Assembly (NCBI RefSeq): GCF_020166515.1
Contig: NZ_JAINZT010000006.1
Span: 310,001-374,000, forward strand
DNA: 64,000 bases
Reading direction: 5' to 3'
From: Robertkochia flava
Lineage (GTDB): Bacteria > Bacteroidota > Bacteroidia > Flavobacteriales > Flavobacteriaceae
Positions 35,653-44,456 of this stretch are shown here, piece by piece. Each line of letters begins with the position of its first letter. Position 1 is the first letter of the stretch. Under the pieces are notes generated by a model. It did not search any database. It saw nothing but the letters and a program-made list of their open reading frames with translations, and had not been told where the DNA came from. The position numbers and the translations under genes were made by a program.

Positions 35653-38268
35653 ATGAATTTAAATAATTTCACCATAAAATCGCAGGAGGCCATACAGCAA
35701 GCCCAGCAGATCGCTCAGGGCTATGGTCATCAGCAAATAGAGAACGAACATATTTTCAAGGCCCTTTTAGAGGTGGATGAAAATGTGATTCCTTATATTC
35801 TAAAAAAGCTGAACGTAAATATCAGTCTGCTCTCGCAGATGGTAGACAGCACCTTGATAAGCTTCCCTAAAGTGGAAGGTGCAGAGCTTATGTTGTCCAG
35901 AGATGCAGGGACCACGCTTAACGAGGCCGGAAACCTGGCCAAAAAAATGAAAGATGAGTATGTAAGTGTAGAACACCTGTTCTGGGCGATTTTTAAATCC
36001 AGAAGTAAGGTGGCACAAATGCTCAAGGATCAGGGAGTCACCGAGAAGGCTATACAGGCAGCCCTTGAAGAACTGCGCAAGGGAGACCGGGTAACTTCCG
36101 CCAGTGCAGAAGACACCTATAATTCCCTGAACAAGTATGCAAAGAACCTGAACCAGCTTGCCAACGACGGAAAGCTCGACCCTGTTATCGGCCGGGACGA
36201 GGAGATCAGAAGGGTCCTGCAAATTCTTTCCAGGAGAACAAAGAACAACCCCATGCTGGTTGGTGAACCGGGAGTTGGTAAAACGGCTATTGCTGAAGGA
36301 CTTGCCCACAGGATTATTCAGGGCGATGTTCCGGAGAATCTCAAGGACAAGCAGATTTTCTCTCTCGATATGGGAGCGCTGATCGCCGGTGCGAAATACA
36401 AGGGGGAATTTGAAGAGCGACTTAAGGCGGTTATCAAAGAGGTGACCTCTTCAGATGGCAACATTGTGCTTTTTATTGATGAAATACACACCTTGGTGGG
36501 GGCCGGTGGCGGACAAGGTGCCATGGACGCCGCAAATATTTTGAAACCCGCCCTGGCCAGAGGTGAACTCCGCGCTATTGGAGCTACTACTCTGGATGAG
36601 TATCAAAAATATTTTGAAAAGGATAAGGCCCTGGAAAGGCGATTCCAGAAAGTAATGGTGAATGAGCCGGATACGGAAAGTGCCATTTCCATTCTTCGGG
36701 GAATAAAGGAAAAATATGAAACCCACCACAAGGTACGGATCAAGGATGAAGCCATTATTGCTGCAGTTGAATTGTCTCAACGGTATATCACCAACCGATT
36801 TTTACCGGACAAGGCCATAGACCTGATGGATGAGGCTGCTTCCAAGCTCCGGATGGAGATCAATTCAAAACCCGAAGACCTGGATGTACTTGATCGTAAG
36901 ATCATGCAGCTCGAGATCGAGATCGAAGCCATAAAAAGGGAAGATGATGAAAGCAAGCTCAAAAGTCTGAATGCCGAACTGGCCAACCTCAAGGAAGAGC
37001 GGCATGAGGTTTTTGCTAAATGGTCCAGCGAAAAAGAGATCGTCGATAAGGTACAGGCAACCAAAGAGGATATCGAACAGTTCAAACTGGAGGCCGAAAA
37101 GGCTGAAAGGGAAGGCGATTACGGAAAGGTGGCTGAGTTGCGTTACGGGAAGATCAAAGAGGCCCAGGAAGCCCTGGAGAAGAGCCAGGACGAGCTGCGA
37201 CAACAGCAGGAAAGTGGTAAAAGTCTCATCAAGGAAGAAGTGACCAACGAGGATATTGCCGAGGTAGTGGCCAAGTGGACCGGGATTCCTGTGACTAAAA
37301 TGCTCCAGAGTGAACGGGAAAAACTTTTACGACTGGAAGATGAATTGCACAGACGTGTGGTAGGTCAGGAAGAGGCCATCCAAAGTGTGTCTGATGCGAT
37401 CCGCAGAAGCCGGGCAGGGTTACAGGATATGAAAAAGCCTATCGGTTCCTTTCTGTTCCTGGGTACTACCGGGGTCGGTAAAACTGAACTTGCAAAAGCT
37501 CTGGCCGAATATTTGTTTGACGATGAAAGCGCAATGACCCGAATCGATATGAGTGAATACCAGGAAAGGCATGCAGTAAGTCGCCTGGTAGGAGCACCTC
37601 CGGGATATGTGGGTTATGATGAAGGCGGGCAGCTTACTGAAGCCGTACGACGAAAACCCTACTCGGTAGTGCTGCTCGATGAGATCGAGAAAGCCCATCC
37701 CGATACATTCAACATCCTGTTACAGGTTTTGGATGAAGGCCGCCTCACAGATAACAAGGGCCGCCTGGCAGATTTTAAGAACACTATCATTATCATGACC
37801 AGTAATATGGGGAGTCATATCATTCAGGAGAAATTCGAAAACACCAATGACATCAACAGCGCCACAGAGGCAGCCAAGGTGGAAGTTCTTGGGTTGCTCA
37901 AGCAAAGTGTACGGCCTGAATTTCTGAATCGGATCGATGACATCATCATGTTTACCCCGCTTACGGAAGACAACATCAGGAATATTGTGGAGTTGCAATT
38001 AAAGCAAGTGACTCGTATGGTAGCCAAACAGGGCATTACCATGGATGCAACCCCTGAAGCGGTGGATCACCTGGCAAAACGAGGGTATGACCCTCAATAC
38101 GGAGCGCGGCCGGTGAAAAGAGTAATACAGAAAGAAGTGATGAATGAACTTTCTAAAGAGATTTTGTCCGGGAAAATAAGTACAGACAGTATTATACTGC
38201 TCGATGCCTTTAACGATGAGATCGTTTTTCGCAATCAGGATGACCTGGTGAATAAAGCGGATATATAA
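35653..38268 (+). CDS. clpB: ATP-dependent chaperone ClpB
   Basis: 871-residue Hsp104/ClpB disaggregase that rescues aggregated proteins together with DnaK. The Clp N-domain (1-150, [18 protein letters not shown]), NBD1 with Walker A GEPGVGKT (about 208) and Walker B FIDEIHTL, a long coiled-coil middle domain (about 410-530, rich in Lys/Glu), and NBD2 with GTTGVGKTE (about 607), LLDEIEKAH and sensor 2 GARPVKRVI are all present. Full length. dnaK is 16 kb away in this window. Confidence 0.97.
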   Translation: MNLNNFTIKSQEAIQQAQQIAQGYGHQQIENEHIFKALLEVDENVIPYILKKLNVNISLLSQMVDSTLISFPKVEGAELMLSRDAGTTLNEAGNLAKKMKDEYVSVEHLFWAIFKSRSKVAQMLKDQGVTEKAIQAALEELRKGDRVTSASAEDTYNSLNKYAKNLNQLANDGKLDPVIGRDEEIRRVLQILSRRTKNNPMLVGEPGVGKTAIAEGLAHRIIQGDVPENLKDKQIFSLDMGALIAGAKYKGEFEERLKAVIKEVTSSDGNIVLFIDEIHTLVGAGGGQGAMDAANILKPALARGELRAIGATTLDEYQKYFEKDKALERRFQKVMVNEPDTESAISILRGIKEKYETHHKVRIKDEAIIAAVELSQRYITNRFLPDKAIDLMDEAASKLRMEINSKPEDLDVLDRKIMQLEIEIEAIKREDDESKLKSLNAELANLKEERHEVFAKWSSEKEIVDKVQATKEDIEQFKLEAEKAEREGDYGKVAELRYGKIKEAQEALEKSQDELRQQQESGKSLIKEEVTNEDIAEVVAKWTGIPVTKMLQSEREKLLRLEDELHRRVVGQEEAIQSVSDAIRRSRAGLQDMKKPIGSFLFLGTTGVGKTELAKALAEYLFDDESAMTRIDMSEYQERHAVSRLVGAPPGYVGYDEGGQLTEAVRRKPYSVVLLDEIEKAHPDTFNILLQVLDEGRLTDNKGRLADFKNTIIIMTSNMGSHIIQEKFENTNDINSATEAAKVEVLGLLKQSVRPEFLNRIDDIIMFTPLTEDNIRNIVELQLKQVTRMVAKQGITMDATPEAVDHLAKRGYDPQYGARPVKRVIQKEVMNELSKEILSGKISTDSIILLDAFNDEIVFRNQDDLVNKADI

Positions 38269-38371
38269 TGTAAGGAATGCAAATAAGCAGCGACTATTCA
38301 CCCGATAGTTTGCTTAAGATGAAGGTAGATAATTCGTGATTGAATTATTTAGTTTTAAGTTGGTTGGTTAG

Positions 38372-38407
38372 TAAGCCCCTTTCGGAATACGGAAGGGGCT
38401 TTTTTTA
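38372..38407 (+). terminator. Intrinsic terminator of clpB
   Basis: AAGCCCCTT pairs with AAGGGGCTT around CCG-type inner pairs, followed by seven Ts, about 105 bases after the clpB stop and before the tetR gene. Confidence 0.88.
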
Positions 38408-38432
38408 TAATCCTTAGGAAAGAATCTTGGAA

Positions 38433-38459
38433 AATACCAATCAGTATTATTATATTGGT
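38433..38459. promoter_or_regulatory. Candidate TetR operator and promoter
   Basis: AATACCAATCAGTATT (38433-38448) is an inverted repeat with 5-bp perfect arms and is of the type bound by TetR/AcrR dimers. ACCAAT at 38436-38441 is repeated inverted as ATTGGT at 38454-38459. The site ends 17 bases before the tetR ATG and overlaps an AT-rich -7-like TATATTGG. Autoregulation is likely. Confidence 0.5.
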
Positions 38460-38476
38460 CATGTGAAACCCTGGTT

Positions 38477-39082
38477 ATGACCACAAAAGCAGAAAGAACC
38501 ACCCAATTCATTGTACAGACCATTGCCCCAATCTTCAACAGAAAGGGGTATGCCGCAACCAGCCTTAATGATATTACTTCTGCCACCGGTCTCACCAAAG
38601 GAGCTGTTTACGGGAATTTTGAGAATAAGGAAACGCTTTATTTGTATTGTTTCGACCATCTGGCCAACCTGGTAATTTCCAACCTGGAACAGCAGGTAGC
38701 TTTAGAAAACGATCCTATGGAAGCCTTATTACAGTTTGCAAATTTCTATAAAGGATATTACGAATTCACAGATGCTATAGGCGGGTGCCCGATCGTTAAC
38801 TTTGGAACAGACAGTAAATTCCAGAATGGCGATATGACCAGAAAGGTACAGGAGGCCATCCACCATATTGAAATGATCATGGCCAGCTTAATTGAAAAGG
38901 GAAAACTGAACGGGGCTATTCGAAGGAATATCAAGGGTGATGTCTATTCAAAGAGGTTTTATTCGCTGATCCAGGGTGCCGTTTACATGACCCAGGTTAC
39001 CAATGATCCCTCCTATCTCAGAGATGCCATGAATGTTATTATTGACACCATGAACCAACGCTTTAAAACCACTTCTTCATGA
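38477..39082 (+). CDS. TetR/AcrR family transcriptional regulator
   Basis: 201-residue one-component repressor. The N-terminal helix-turn-helix reads IFNRKGYAATSLNDITSATGLTKGAVYGNFENKETLY (about 17-53). The ligand domain follows (LEQQVALENDPMEALLQFANFYKGYYEFTDAIGGCPIVNFGTDSK), resembling regulators of fatty-acid or xenobiotic stress with the GGC motif. Its stop overlaps the start of deoC by 4 bases, an unusual pairing. A palindromic operator candidate lies just upstream. Confidence 0.93.
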   Translation: MTTKAERTTQFIVQTIAPIFNRKGYAATSLNDITSATGLTKGAVYGNFENKETLYLYCFDHLANLVISNLEQQVALENDPMEALLQFANFYKGYYEFTDAIGGCPIVNFGTDSKFQNGDMTRKVQEAIHHIEMIMASLIEKGKLNGAIRRNIKGDVYSKRFYSLIQGAVYMTQVTNDPSYLRDAMNVIIDTMNQRFKTTSS

Positions 39083-39735
39083 ATCCCATCAGCAGCTATA
39101 TAGATCACACCCTCCTGGACCCTCTGGCCACTGGCAAAGCTATTGAAAGCCTATGTGAAGAGGCTATGATCTACAGTTTTCATTCGGTATGTGTTCATGG
39201 GTGCCATGTTCAACAGTGCCGGGAACTTCTTCGGGATTCCGAAGTAGTGGTATGCGCCGTTGTAGGTTTTCCGCTGGGTGCCGGCTCTACCACGGCAAAG
39301 GTTCGTGAGGCAGAAGATGCCATTGCGCATGGGGCCTCTGAAATTGATATGGTCATAAACCAGGGGTGGGTCAAGGAAAATGAATATCACAAGATCCTTC
39401 AGGAAGTACACTTTGTAAAGGATGTCATAGGTGGTGCCGTACTTAAAGTAATTATTGAAACTGCCAACCTCACCAAAGAAGAAATCGTTAATTGCGCGAG
39501 AACGGTGGTTGAAGGGGGAGCAGATTTCGTTAAGACCTCCACCGGTTTTGGTAATCGGGGTGCATCCCTGGAAGATATTAAAATCATAAAAAATACCATC
39601 GGGAATTCTGCAGCGATCAAGGCTTCAGGAGGCATTCGTAATTACGAGGATGCCATGAAATTTATCGAGGCCGGAGCCGGACGAATTGGAACTTCCAGTG
39701 GAGTAAAAATGGTCGGTTCCTTTGGTAAATCTTAA
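39079..39735 (+). CDS. deoC: Deoxyribose-phosphate aldolase
   Basis: 218-residue class I aldolase splitting 2-deoxyribose-5-phosphate into glyceraldehyde-3-phosphate and acetaldehyde in deoxynucleoside catabolism. Visible: YIDHTLLDPLAT start, VVCAVVGFPLGAG, EIDMVINQG, LKVIIETANLTKEEI, and the Schiff-base lysine in ADFVKTSTGFG, then IKASGGIRNYEDA. Complete. Translationally coupled to the tetR gene upstream by a 4-base overlap; no other deo genes are near. Confidence 0.96.
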   Translation: MNPISSYIDHTLLDPLATGKAIESLCEEAMIYSFHSVCVHGCHVQQCRELLRDSEVVVCAVVGFPLGAGSTTAKVREAEDAIAHGASEIDMVINQGWVKENEYHKILQEVHFVKDVIGGAVLKVIIETANLTKEEIVNCARTVVEGGADFVKTSTGFGNRGASLEDIKIIKNTIGNSAAIKASGGIRNYEDAMKFIEAGAGRIGTSSGVKMVGSFGKS

Positions 39736-39778
39736 TTAAGACTCAGGCCTTCCCCTATGGAATCAGGCACCCGAACCA

Positions 39779-41086
39779 TTAAGCTTTTGGATTTCGGGGC
39801 ACTCTTAACAGGAGTATAATCCCCAGAACAAAAGCAATCCCTATGAAGATCACCGAATTCCGAACACTTTCACTGAGTTGAGCTATTAGGGCGTAAAGTG
39901 ACATTCCTATTACAATTCCCACTTTTTCGGAAACATCGTAAAAACTGAAGTACGAGGTAGTATCGGGCGTTTTGGGCAGGAATTTAGAATAGGTAGACCG
40001 TGACAAGGCCTGAATTCCTCCCATGACCAGTCCCACGATAGCAGCAGTTACATAAAACTGCTGCGGGGTTTCAATAAAATAAGCATAGATACAAATACCT
40101 ACCCATATGATATTTATCCCGATAAGTGCAGGGATATTCCCGTATAAAAATGAGGCCTTTGAGGTTAACCAGGCACCGAGTATGGCCACCAGCTGTATGA
40201 GCAGGATAGAAACGATAAGTCCCATGGTACGTTCTTCTGCACTCCCCCAGGCTAACTCTTCTTCAGCAAAATAAGAGGCCACCAGCATTACCGTTTGCAC
40301 CCCCATGCTGTAGACAAAAAAAGCTCCTAAATAGCGTTTCAACCTTCGGTCTTCTCCCAGATTGTTCCATACCATTTTTAATTCCCTGAAGCCACTGAAC
40401 AGAACTTCCCTGTGTACCTTTCCACGGTTCTCATTCCCGTGTGGCAGGAAATAAAAACTGTACTGGGCAAAACCTGCCCACCAGACCCCTACCATAACAA
40501 AAGACAACCGGGTGGGTAAACCAGCACCCACAAAGCCAAACCAATCGTATTTAAGGATCATGATTAAATTGATCACCAGAAGAAGTACACTCCCGATATA
40601 CCCCCAGGAATACCCTTTGGCGCTTATGTCATCCTGTTGCTCAGGATAGGCTATATCCGGCAGATAGGAATTGTAGAATACCAAACTCCCCCAAAACCCG
40701 ATCAATCCGAGAAAATAAACAATCAAACCGTAATACAAATTTTCAAGGCTGAACCAGTAGAGTCCAATACTGGAAAGGGATCCGAGATAACAGAAAAACT
40801 TAAGGAACATCTTTTTATTTCCCACATAATCGGCAACTCCGGACAGGATCGGACTGATAATGGAAATCACGAAGAATGCGGCTGCAGTAACATACATGAT
40901 AAGAGGGGCCCTGGCGATCATCCCGCCAAAGACCTCAACTTTCTCTATACCCGCTTCCCGGAATAAAGCCCCGTAGTACAAAGGGAAAATTGCGGAGGCA
41001 ATCGTTAAACTGTAAACCGAATTAGACCAGTCATAGAATGCCCAGGCATGGAGCAGTTTTCTGCTTCCTTTTTCCAATTGTTTCAT
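39779..41086 (-). CDS. MFS transporter (UMF1/Atg22-like)
   Basis: 435-residue major facilitator with twelve predicted membrane helices, of the UMF1 type related to vacuolar Atg22 effluxers. The first helix region is LHAWAFYDWSNSVYSLTIASAIFPLYYGALF and the loop motif LSGVADYVGNKKMFLKFF is characteristic. I chose ATG at 41086 (MKQLEKGSRKLL). An in-frame ATG 28 codons upstream would place the start ahead of the terminator of the upstream M48 gene and overlap that gene. Substrate unknown, perhaps amino acids or sugars. Confidence 0.88.
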   Translation of the reverse strand: MKQLEKGSRKLLHAWAFYDWSNSVYSLTIASAIFPLYYGALFREAGIEKVEVFGGMIARAPLIMYVTAAAFFVISIISPILSGVADYVGNKKMFLKFFCYLGSLSSIGLYWFSLENLYYGLIVYFLGLIGFWGSLVFYNSYLPDIAYPEQQDDISAKGYSWGYIGSVLLLVINLIMILKYDWFGFVGAGLPTRLSFVMVGVWWAGFAQYSFYFLPHGNENRGKVHREVLFSGFRELKMVWNNLGEDRRLKRYLGAFFVYSMGVQTVMLVASYFAEEELAWGSAEERTMGLIVSILLIQLVAILGAWLTSKASFLYGNIPALIGINIIWVGICIYAYFIETPQQFYVTAAIVGLVMGGIQALSRSTYSKFLPKTPDTTSYFSFYDVSEKVGIVIGMSLYALIAQLSESVRNSVIFIGIAFVLGIILLLRVPRNPKA

Positions 41087-41098
41087 AGTTTTAGGGTA

Positions 41099-41128
41099 TA
41101 AAAAAGCCGTTCTTTTAAAGGAACGGCG
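41099..41128 (-). terminator. Intrinsic terminator after the M48 gene
   Basis: On the minus strand, GCCGTTC and GAACGGC form a 7-bp stem with inner TTT/AAA pairing, followed by TTTTTT. It lies 32 bases past the M48 stop and ends the glgE operon. It also fixes the MFS start downstream of it. Confidence 0.88.
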
Positions 41129-41159
41129 GCTAATATATTGAATTAATCCTTCTACCGGG

Positions 41160-41975
41160 TTATTTTTCAAAATTTGTCACCCCGTATTTCCGGGCCTCCG
41201 CTTTTGCATTCGGGGCGTTTTCTCTGAGATTTTGAATCCTCGTACTGCTGCTGGGGTGCGTGCTGAGGATTTCCGGCGGGCCACTGCCGTTGGTCTTTTC
41301 CATGCGTACCCAAAGATTGGCAGCTTCCATCGGATCATATCCTGCAATAGCCATCAGGCGTTGCCCGATAATGTCGGCTTCAGTTTCATGACTTCGGCTA
41401 AAAGGCAGCATCACTCCTACACTGGATCCTACCCCATAGGCAGCATTAAACAAAAGGTTCTTATCACTGTCGTTCATGGTAGCGACGTTTCCTACCACCA
41501 GACCCACCTGTTGCAGGGTCCCTGCACTCATGCGTTGTGCCCCGTGATCGGCCAGAGCATGAGCGATCTCATGTCCCATAACGGCCGCAATGCCTGCTTC
41601 CGACTCACAAACAGGCAGGATTCCGGTATAAAATACAATCTTTCCTCCGGGCATACACCAGGCATTGAGGTCTTCACTTTTTACCAGATTAAATTCCCAC
41701 TGGTAATCCTTCAGGTAACCGGGGTAACCATTGGTATCGAACCAGGTCTCTGCGGCATTCTTGATGCGTTGCCCGACCCGCTTGATCTTTTCGGCTTCGG
41801 CGGTACCGGTTATCACCTCGTTTTCCGCTAAAAATGCATTGTATTGTTTAAATGCAGTTGGAAACAAACTGCTGTTATCCTGAAAATTGAGGGTTTGTTT
41901 ACCTGTAAACGGATTGGTTTTACAGGAAACTATCAACAACAGAAAAACAGAAACTTTAAGTAACTTCTTCATCAA
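41160..41975 (-). CDS. M48 family metallopeptidase, lipoprotein
   Basis: 271-residue zinc metalloprotease of the M48 (BepA/LoiP-like) family. A lipoprotein signal ends LIVSCK (Cys18), so it is periplasmic, anchored. The zinc site is HEIAHALADHG (about 134-144) with the third ligand in RSHETEADIIG. The domain covers residues 60-260. Such proteins degrade misassembled outer-membrane proteins. It begins 25 bases after GH31 and is the last gene before the terminator, although its function does not fit the glucan pathway. Confidence 0.92.
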   Translation of the reverse strand: MMKKLLKVSVFLLLIVSCKTNPFTGKQTLNFQDNSSLFPTAFKQYNAFLAENEVITGTAEAEKIKRVGQRIKNAAETWFDTNGYPGYLKDYQWEFNLVKSEDLNAWCMPGGKIVFYTGILPVCESEAGIAAVMGHEIAHALADHGAQRMSAGTLQQVGLVVGNVATMNDSDKNLLFNAAYGVGSSVGVMLPFSRSHETEADIIGQRLMAIAGYDPMEAANLWVRMEKTNGSGPPEILSTHPSSSTRIQNLRENAPNAKAEARKYGVTNFEK

Positions 41976-42000
41976 ATATTAATTTAGCAGGTATAAAAAA

Positions 42001-44400
42001 CTATTCTCCTATGATGTGTAATTCCGTAAAGTTCTTTGGTATTACCATACTCTGATCTCCGTTAAGCTTTACTTCGCTAAAGGGGATCTCGGCATTATCC
42101 AATTGAATCGCCTTCACTTTAAAGGGGATACCGTGAAGCTTTATTTTAAAATGTTCATAGGTCGTATCGTACTTCCCTTCCTTAAAATGCTGAATGATCA
42201 ACTCATTCTTTCTTCCCGTAAGACGGAACTTTCTCAGGCTGTAACGGCCCTTCCTGTAATCAAATCCGTCCCCGGCATCCTCATAAACCCTGGATATTTC
42301 AGTACCTTCGGTATAATATACTTCCAGCTTCAGCTCTTCGATCACCTTCTCCCCCACATATTGCTGCACCGGCCATACCGGGATAATGGCTCCCTCTTTA
42401 ACAAATAAGGGGATGGTATCCAGGTCAGACTCTACCCAGGTTTCCTTTCCTCCCAACAGCTTTTCATCTGTCCAATAGTTATACCAGTTACCCCTGGGCA
42501 GGTACATTCTTCTCCCCTTGGCATTGGGTTCCAGGATCGGGCATACCAACATGTGATTCCCGAAAATGAACTCATCATTCCTGTAATGCGTGTGCTGATC
42601 TTCCTGATCGTAATACACCAAAGACTTTAACATTGGAACACCGTCGTTCATATATTCCCAGAACATGGTATAGAGGTAGGGCAACAACTTATAGCGCAGT
42701 TCAATGAATTTTCTGGTAATGTCTGTAACCTCGCTATCAAACGACCAGGGTTCCTGATCGCCGTGATCTCCGCTGGAATGCACCCTGCAGAACGGATGAA
42801 AAACTCCCAGCTGTATCCATCGCGTAAAGAGTTCTCCGGAAGGCTGCTCGGCAAATCCGCCGATATCAGATCCGGTGAAAGACATCCCGCTAAGACACAT
42901 CCGCTGCACCTGTACATTGGCGATCCAGAGATGTTCCCAGGTAGCCACATTATCTCCGGTCCAGGAAGAGGTATAGCGCTGAGCTCCCGAATACGCTGCC
43001 CTGGTAATTACAAAAGGACGTTTTGGGAAGGTGTACTTTCGCATGCCTTCATAGGTGGCCCTGGCCATTTGCATCCCGTAAATGTTATGGGCTTTTCGGT
43101 GACTGCAGGGATGCCCGTCATAATTGTGGCGTACATCGTCAGGAAAGGTTTTCCCCGGCACTTCCATCACTGCCGGTTCATTCATGTCATTCCAGATACC
43201 GCGAACGCCCACTTCAGCAATCAGCTCCTTGTAGAGCCCTGCCCACCACTCCCGCACTTCAGGATTGGTAAAATCCGGGAAATTGCATTCTCCGGGCCAC
43301 ACCTTTCCCTTCATATAAGGCCCATCGGCCCTTTTACAGAAATAATCCTTCTCCACAGCTTCCCGATACACCGGGTAATCCTTATCGATCTTTATTCCCG
43401 GATCAATGATCGCAACGGTCTTAAAACCATCTTCCAGAAGCTCTTTTACCATTCCCTTAGGGTCGGGAAAGTAGTCTTTGTTCCAGGTAAAACAACGAAA
43501 ACCATCCATATAATCGATATCCAGGTAGATCGCATCACAGGGAATCTTCATCGCGCGAAAGGTTCTGGTAACCTCTTTTACCCTGCTCTCCGGATAATAG
43601 CTCCACTTACACTGTTGAAACCCGAGTGTCCATAGAGGAGGAAGTTCGGGTTTACCGGTAAGGTCTGTATATCCGTGTACCACTTCAGACACCTTAGGCC
43701 CGTAAATGAAATAATAGTTCATCTCTCCCCCATCGGCCCAGAACGAGGTCACATTTCTTCGCTCATGGCAGAAATCGAAATGGGTTTTAAAGGTATTGTC
43801 AAAAAAGATTCCGTAAGCCGTTTTGTGATGCAGCCCCAGATAAAAAGGAACTGCCTTGTAAAGCGGATTCTGATCTTTTCCGAATGCATATTGATCGGTA
43901 TTCCAGTTCTCTACCCGCTTCCCTCTCATGTTCAACTGAGAAGGTTTATCGCCCATGCCGTAATAGCTTTCCGATTCCTGAGCGTGTTTGCTCATCTTTA
44001 CAATATTACCACCGTAATGGTAACTCTCTTCCCAGTGAAAACCCAGCTCATCTTCGTTAATGATATTCCCCTCCAGGTCAAGGACGGCAATCCTCAGGTC
44101 TTTTTTAGAAATCCTGACTTCAAGTTTTGCTGTTAATACCCTGTAATAAGTGGGTTCCTCAACCACCTCCAGATGATTATATCCATAATTGGCATCTTCA
44201 GATATAGCATAGGAGAAATCCGATTCGAACCCCTCTTCGGTGGCGTAACGAAACCGTAGGATGCTGTCTCTTAAAACAGTGATCTGAAGGCTTACCAGGT
44301 TTTCTGTAGTGAAGGTTACCTTGTCGACATCCTTTTTATAATTTAGTATATGGGTGGGGTATAAATTCCCTTTATATTCAAGTTCTGTATTGGTGATCAT
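42001..44400 (-). CDS. Glycoside hydrolase family 31 alpha-glucosidase-like
   Basis: 799-residue GH31 (alpha/beta)8 enzyme releasing alpha-linked glucose from oligosaccharides. The catalytic nucleophile is the Asp of IWNDMNEP (about 407) and the acid/base Asp of SWTGDNVATWEHL. The N-terminal beta-sandwich and a C-terminal beta domain (from about 680) are present. No signal peptide, so intracellular. It is the fourth gene of the minus-strand glucan operon, 56 bases after glgB. It probably trims alpha-glucans or maltodextrins; exact linkage is unknown. Confidence 0.93.
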   Translation of the reverse strand: MITNTELEYKGNLYPTHILNYKKDVDKVTFTTENLVSLQITVLRDSILRFRYATEEGFESDFSYAISEDANYGYNHLEVVEEPTYYRVLTAKLEVRISKKDLRIAVLDLEGNIINEDELGFHWEESYHYGGNIVKMSKHAQESESYYGMGDKPSQLNMRGKRVENWNTDQYAFGKDQNPLYKAVPFYLGLHHKTAYGIFFDNTFKTHFDFCHERRNVTSFWADGGEMNYYFIYGPKVSEVVHGYTDLTGKPELPPLWTLGFQQCKWSYYPESRVKEVTRTFRAMKIPCDAIYLDIDYMDGFRCFTWNKDYFPDPKGMVKELLEDGFKTVAIIDPGIKIDKDYPVYREAVEKDYFCKRADGPYMKGKVWPGECNFPDFTNPEVREWWAGLYKELIAEVGVRGIWNDMNEPAVMEVPGKTFPDDVRHNYDGHPCSHRKAHNIYGMQMARATYEGMRKYTFPKRPFVITRAAYSGAQRYTSSWTGDNVATWEHLWIANVQVQRMCLSGMSFTGSDIGGFAEQPSGELFTRWIQLGVFHPFCRVHSSGDHGDQEPWSFDSEVTDITRKFIELRYKLLPYLYTMFWEYMNDGVPMLKSLVYYDQEDQHTHYRNDEFIFGNHMLVCPILEPNAKGRRMYLPRGNWYNYWTDEKLLGGKETWVESDLDTIPLFVKEGAIIPVWPVQQYVGEKVIEELKLEVYYTEGTEISRVYEDAGDGFDYRKGRYSLRKFRLTGRKNELIIQHFKEGKYDTTYEHFKIKLHGIPFKVKAIQLDNAEIPFSEVKLNGDQSMVIPKNFTELHIIGE

Positions 44401-44456
44401 ATCTTCATTTTTCGCTCCCTAAAATAAGAGATTTCCTTATACTGTCACCTAAAAAA

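Noticed and set aside
41087-41170. Longer N-terminus for the MFS transporter
   Set aside because: It would start within the M48 gene and place the terminator of that gene inside the coding region; the start at 41086 fits the family.
41232-41831. A 199-codon plus-strand open frame
   Set aside because: Antisense to the M48 metallopeptidase with its HEIAH motif; no recognisable domain.
42763-43635. A 290-codon open frame on the plus strand
   Set aside because: It is antisense to the middle of the GH31 gene, which has clear catalytic motifs on the minus strand; its composition is that of a shadow frame.
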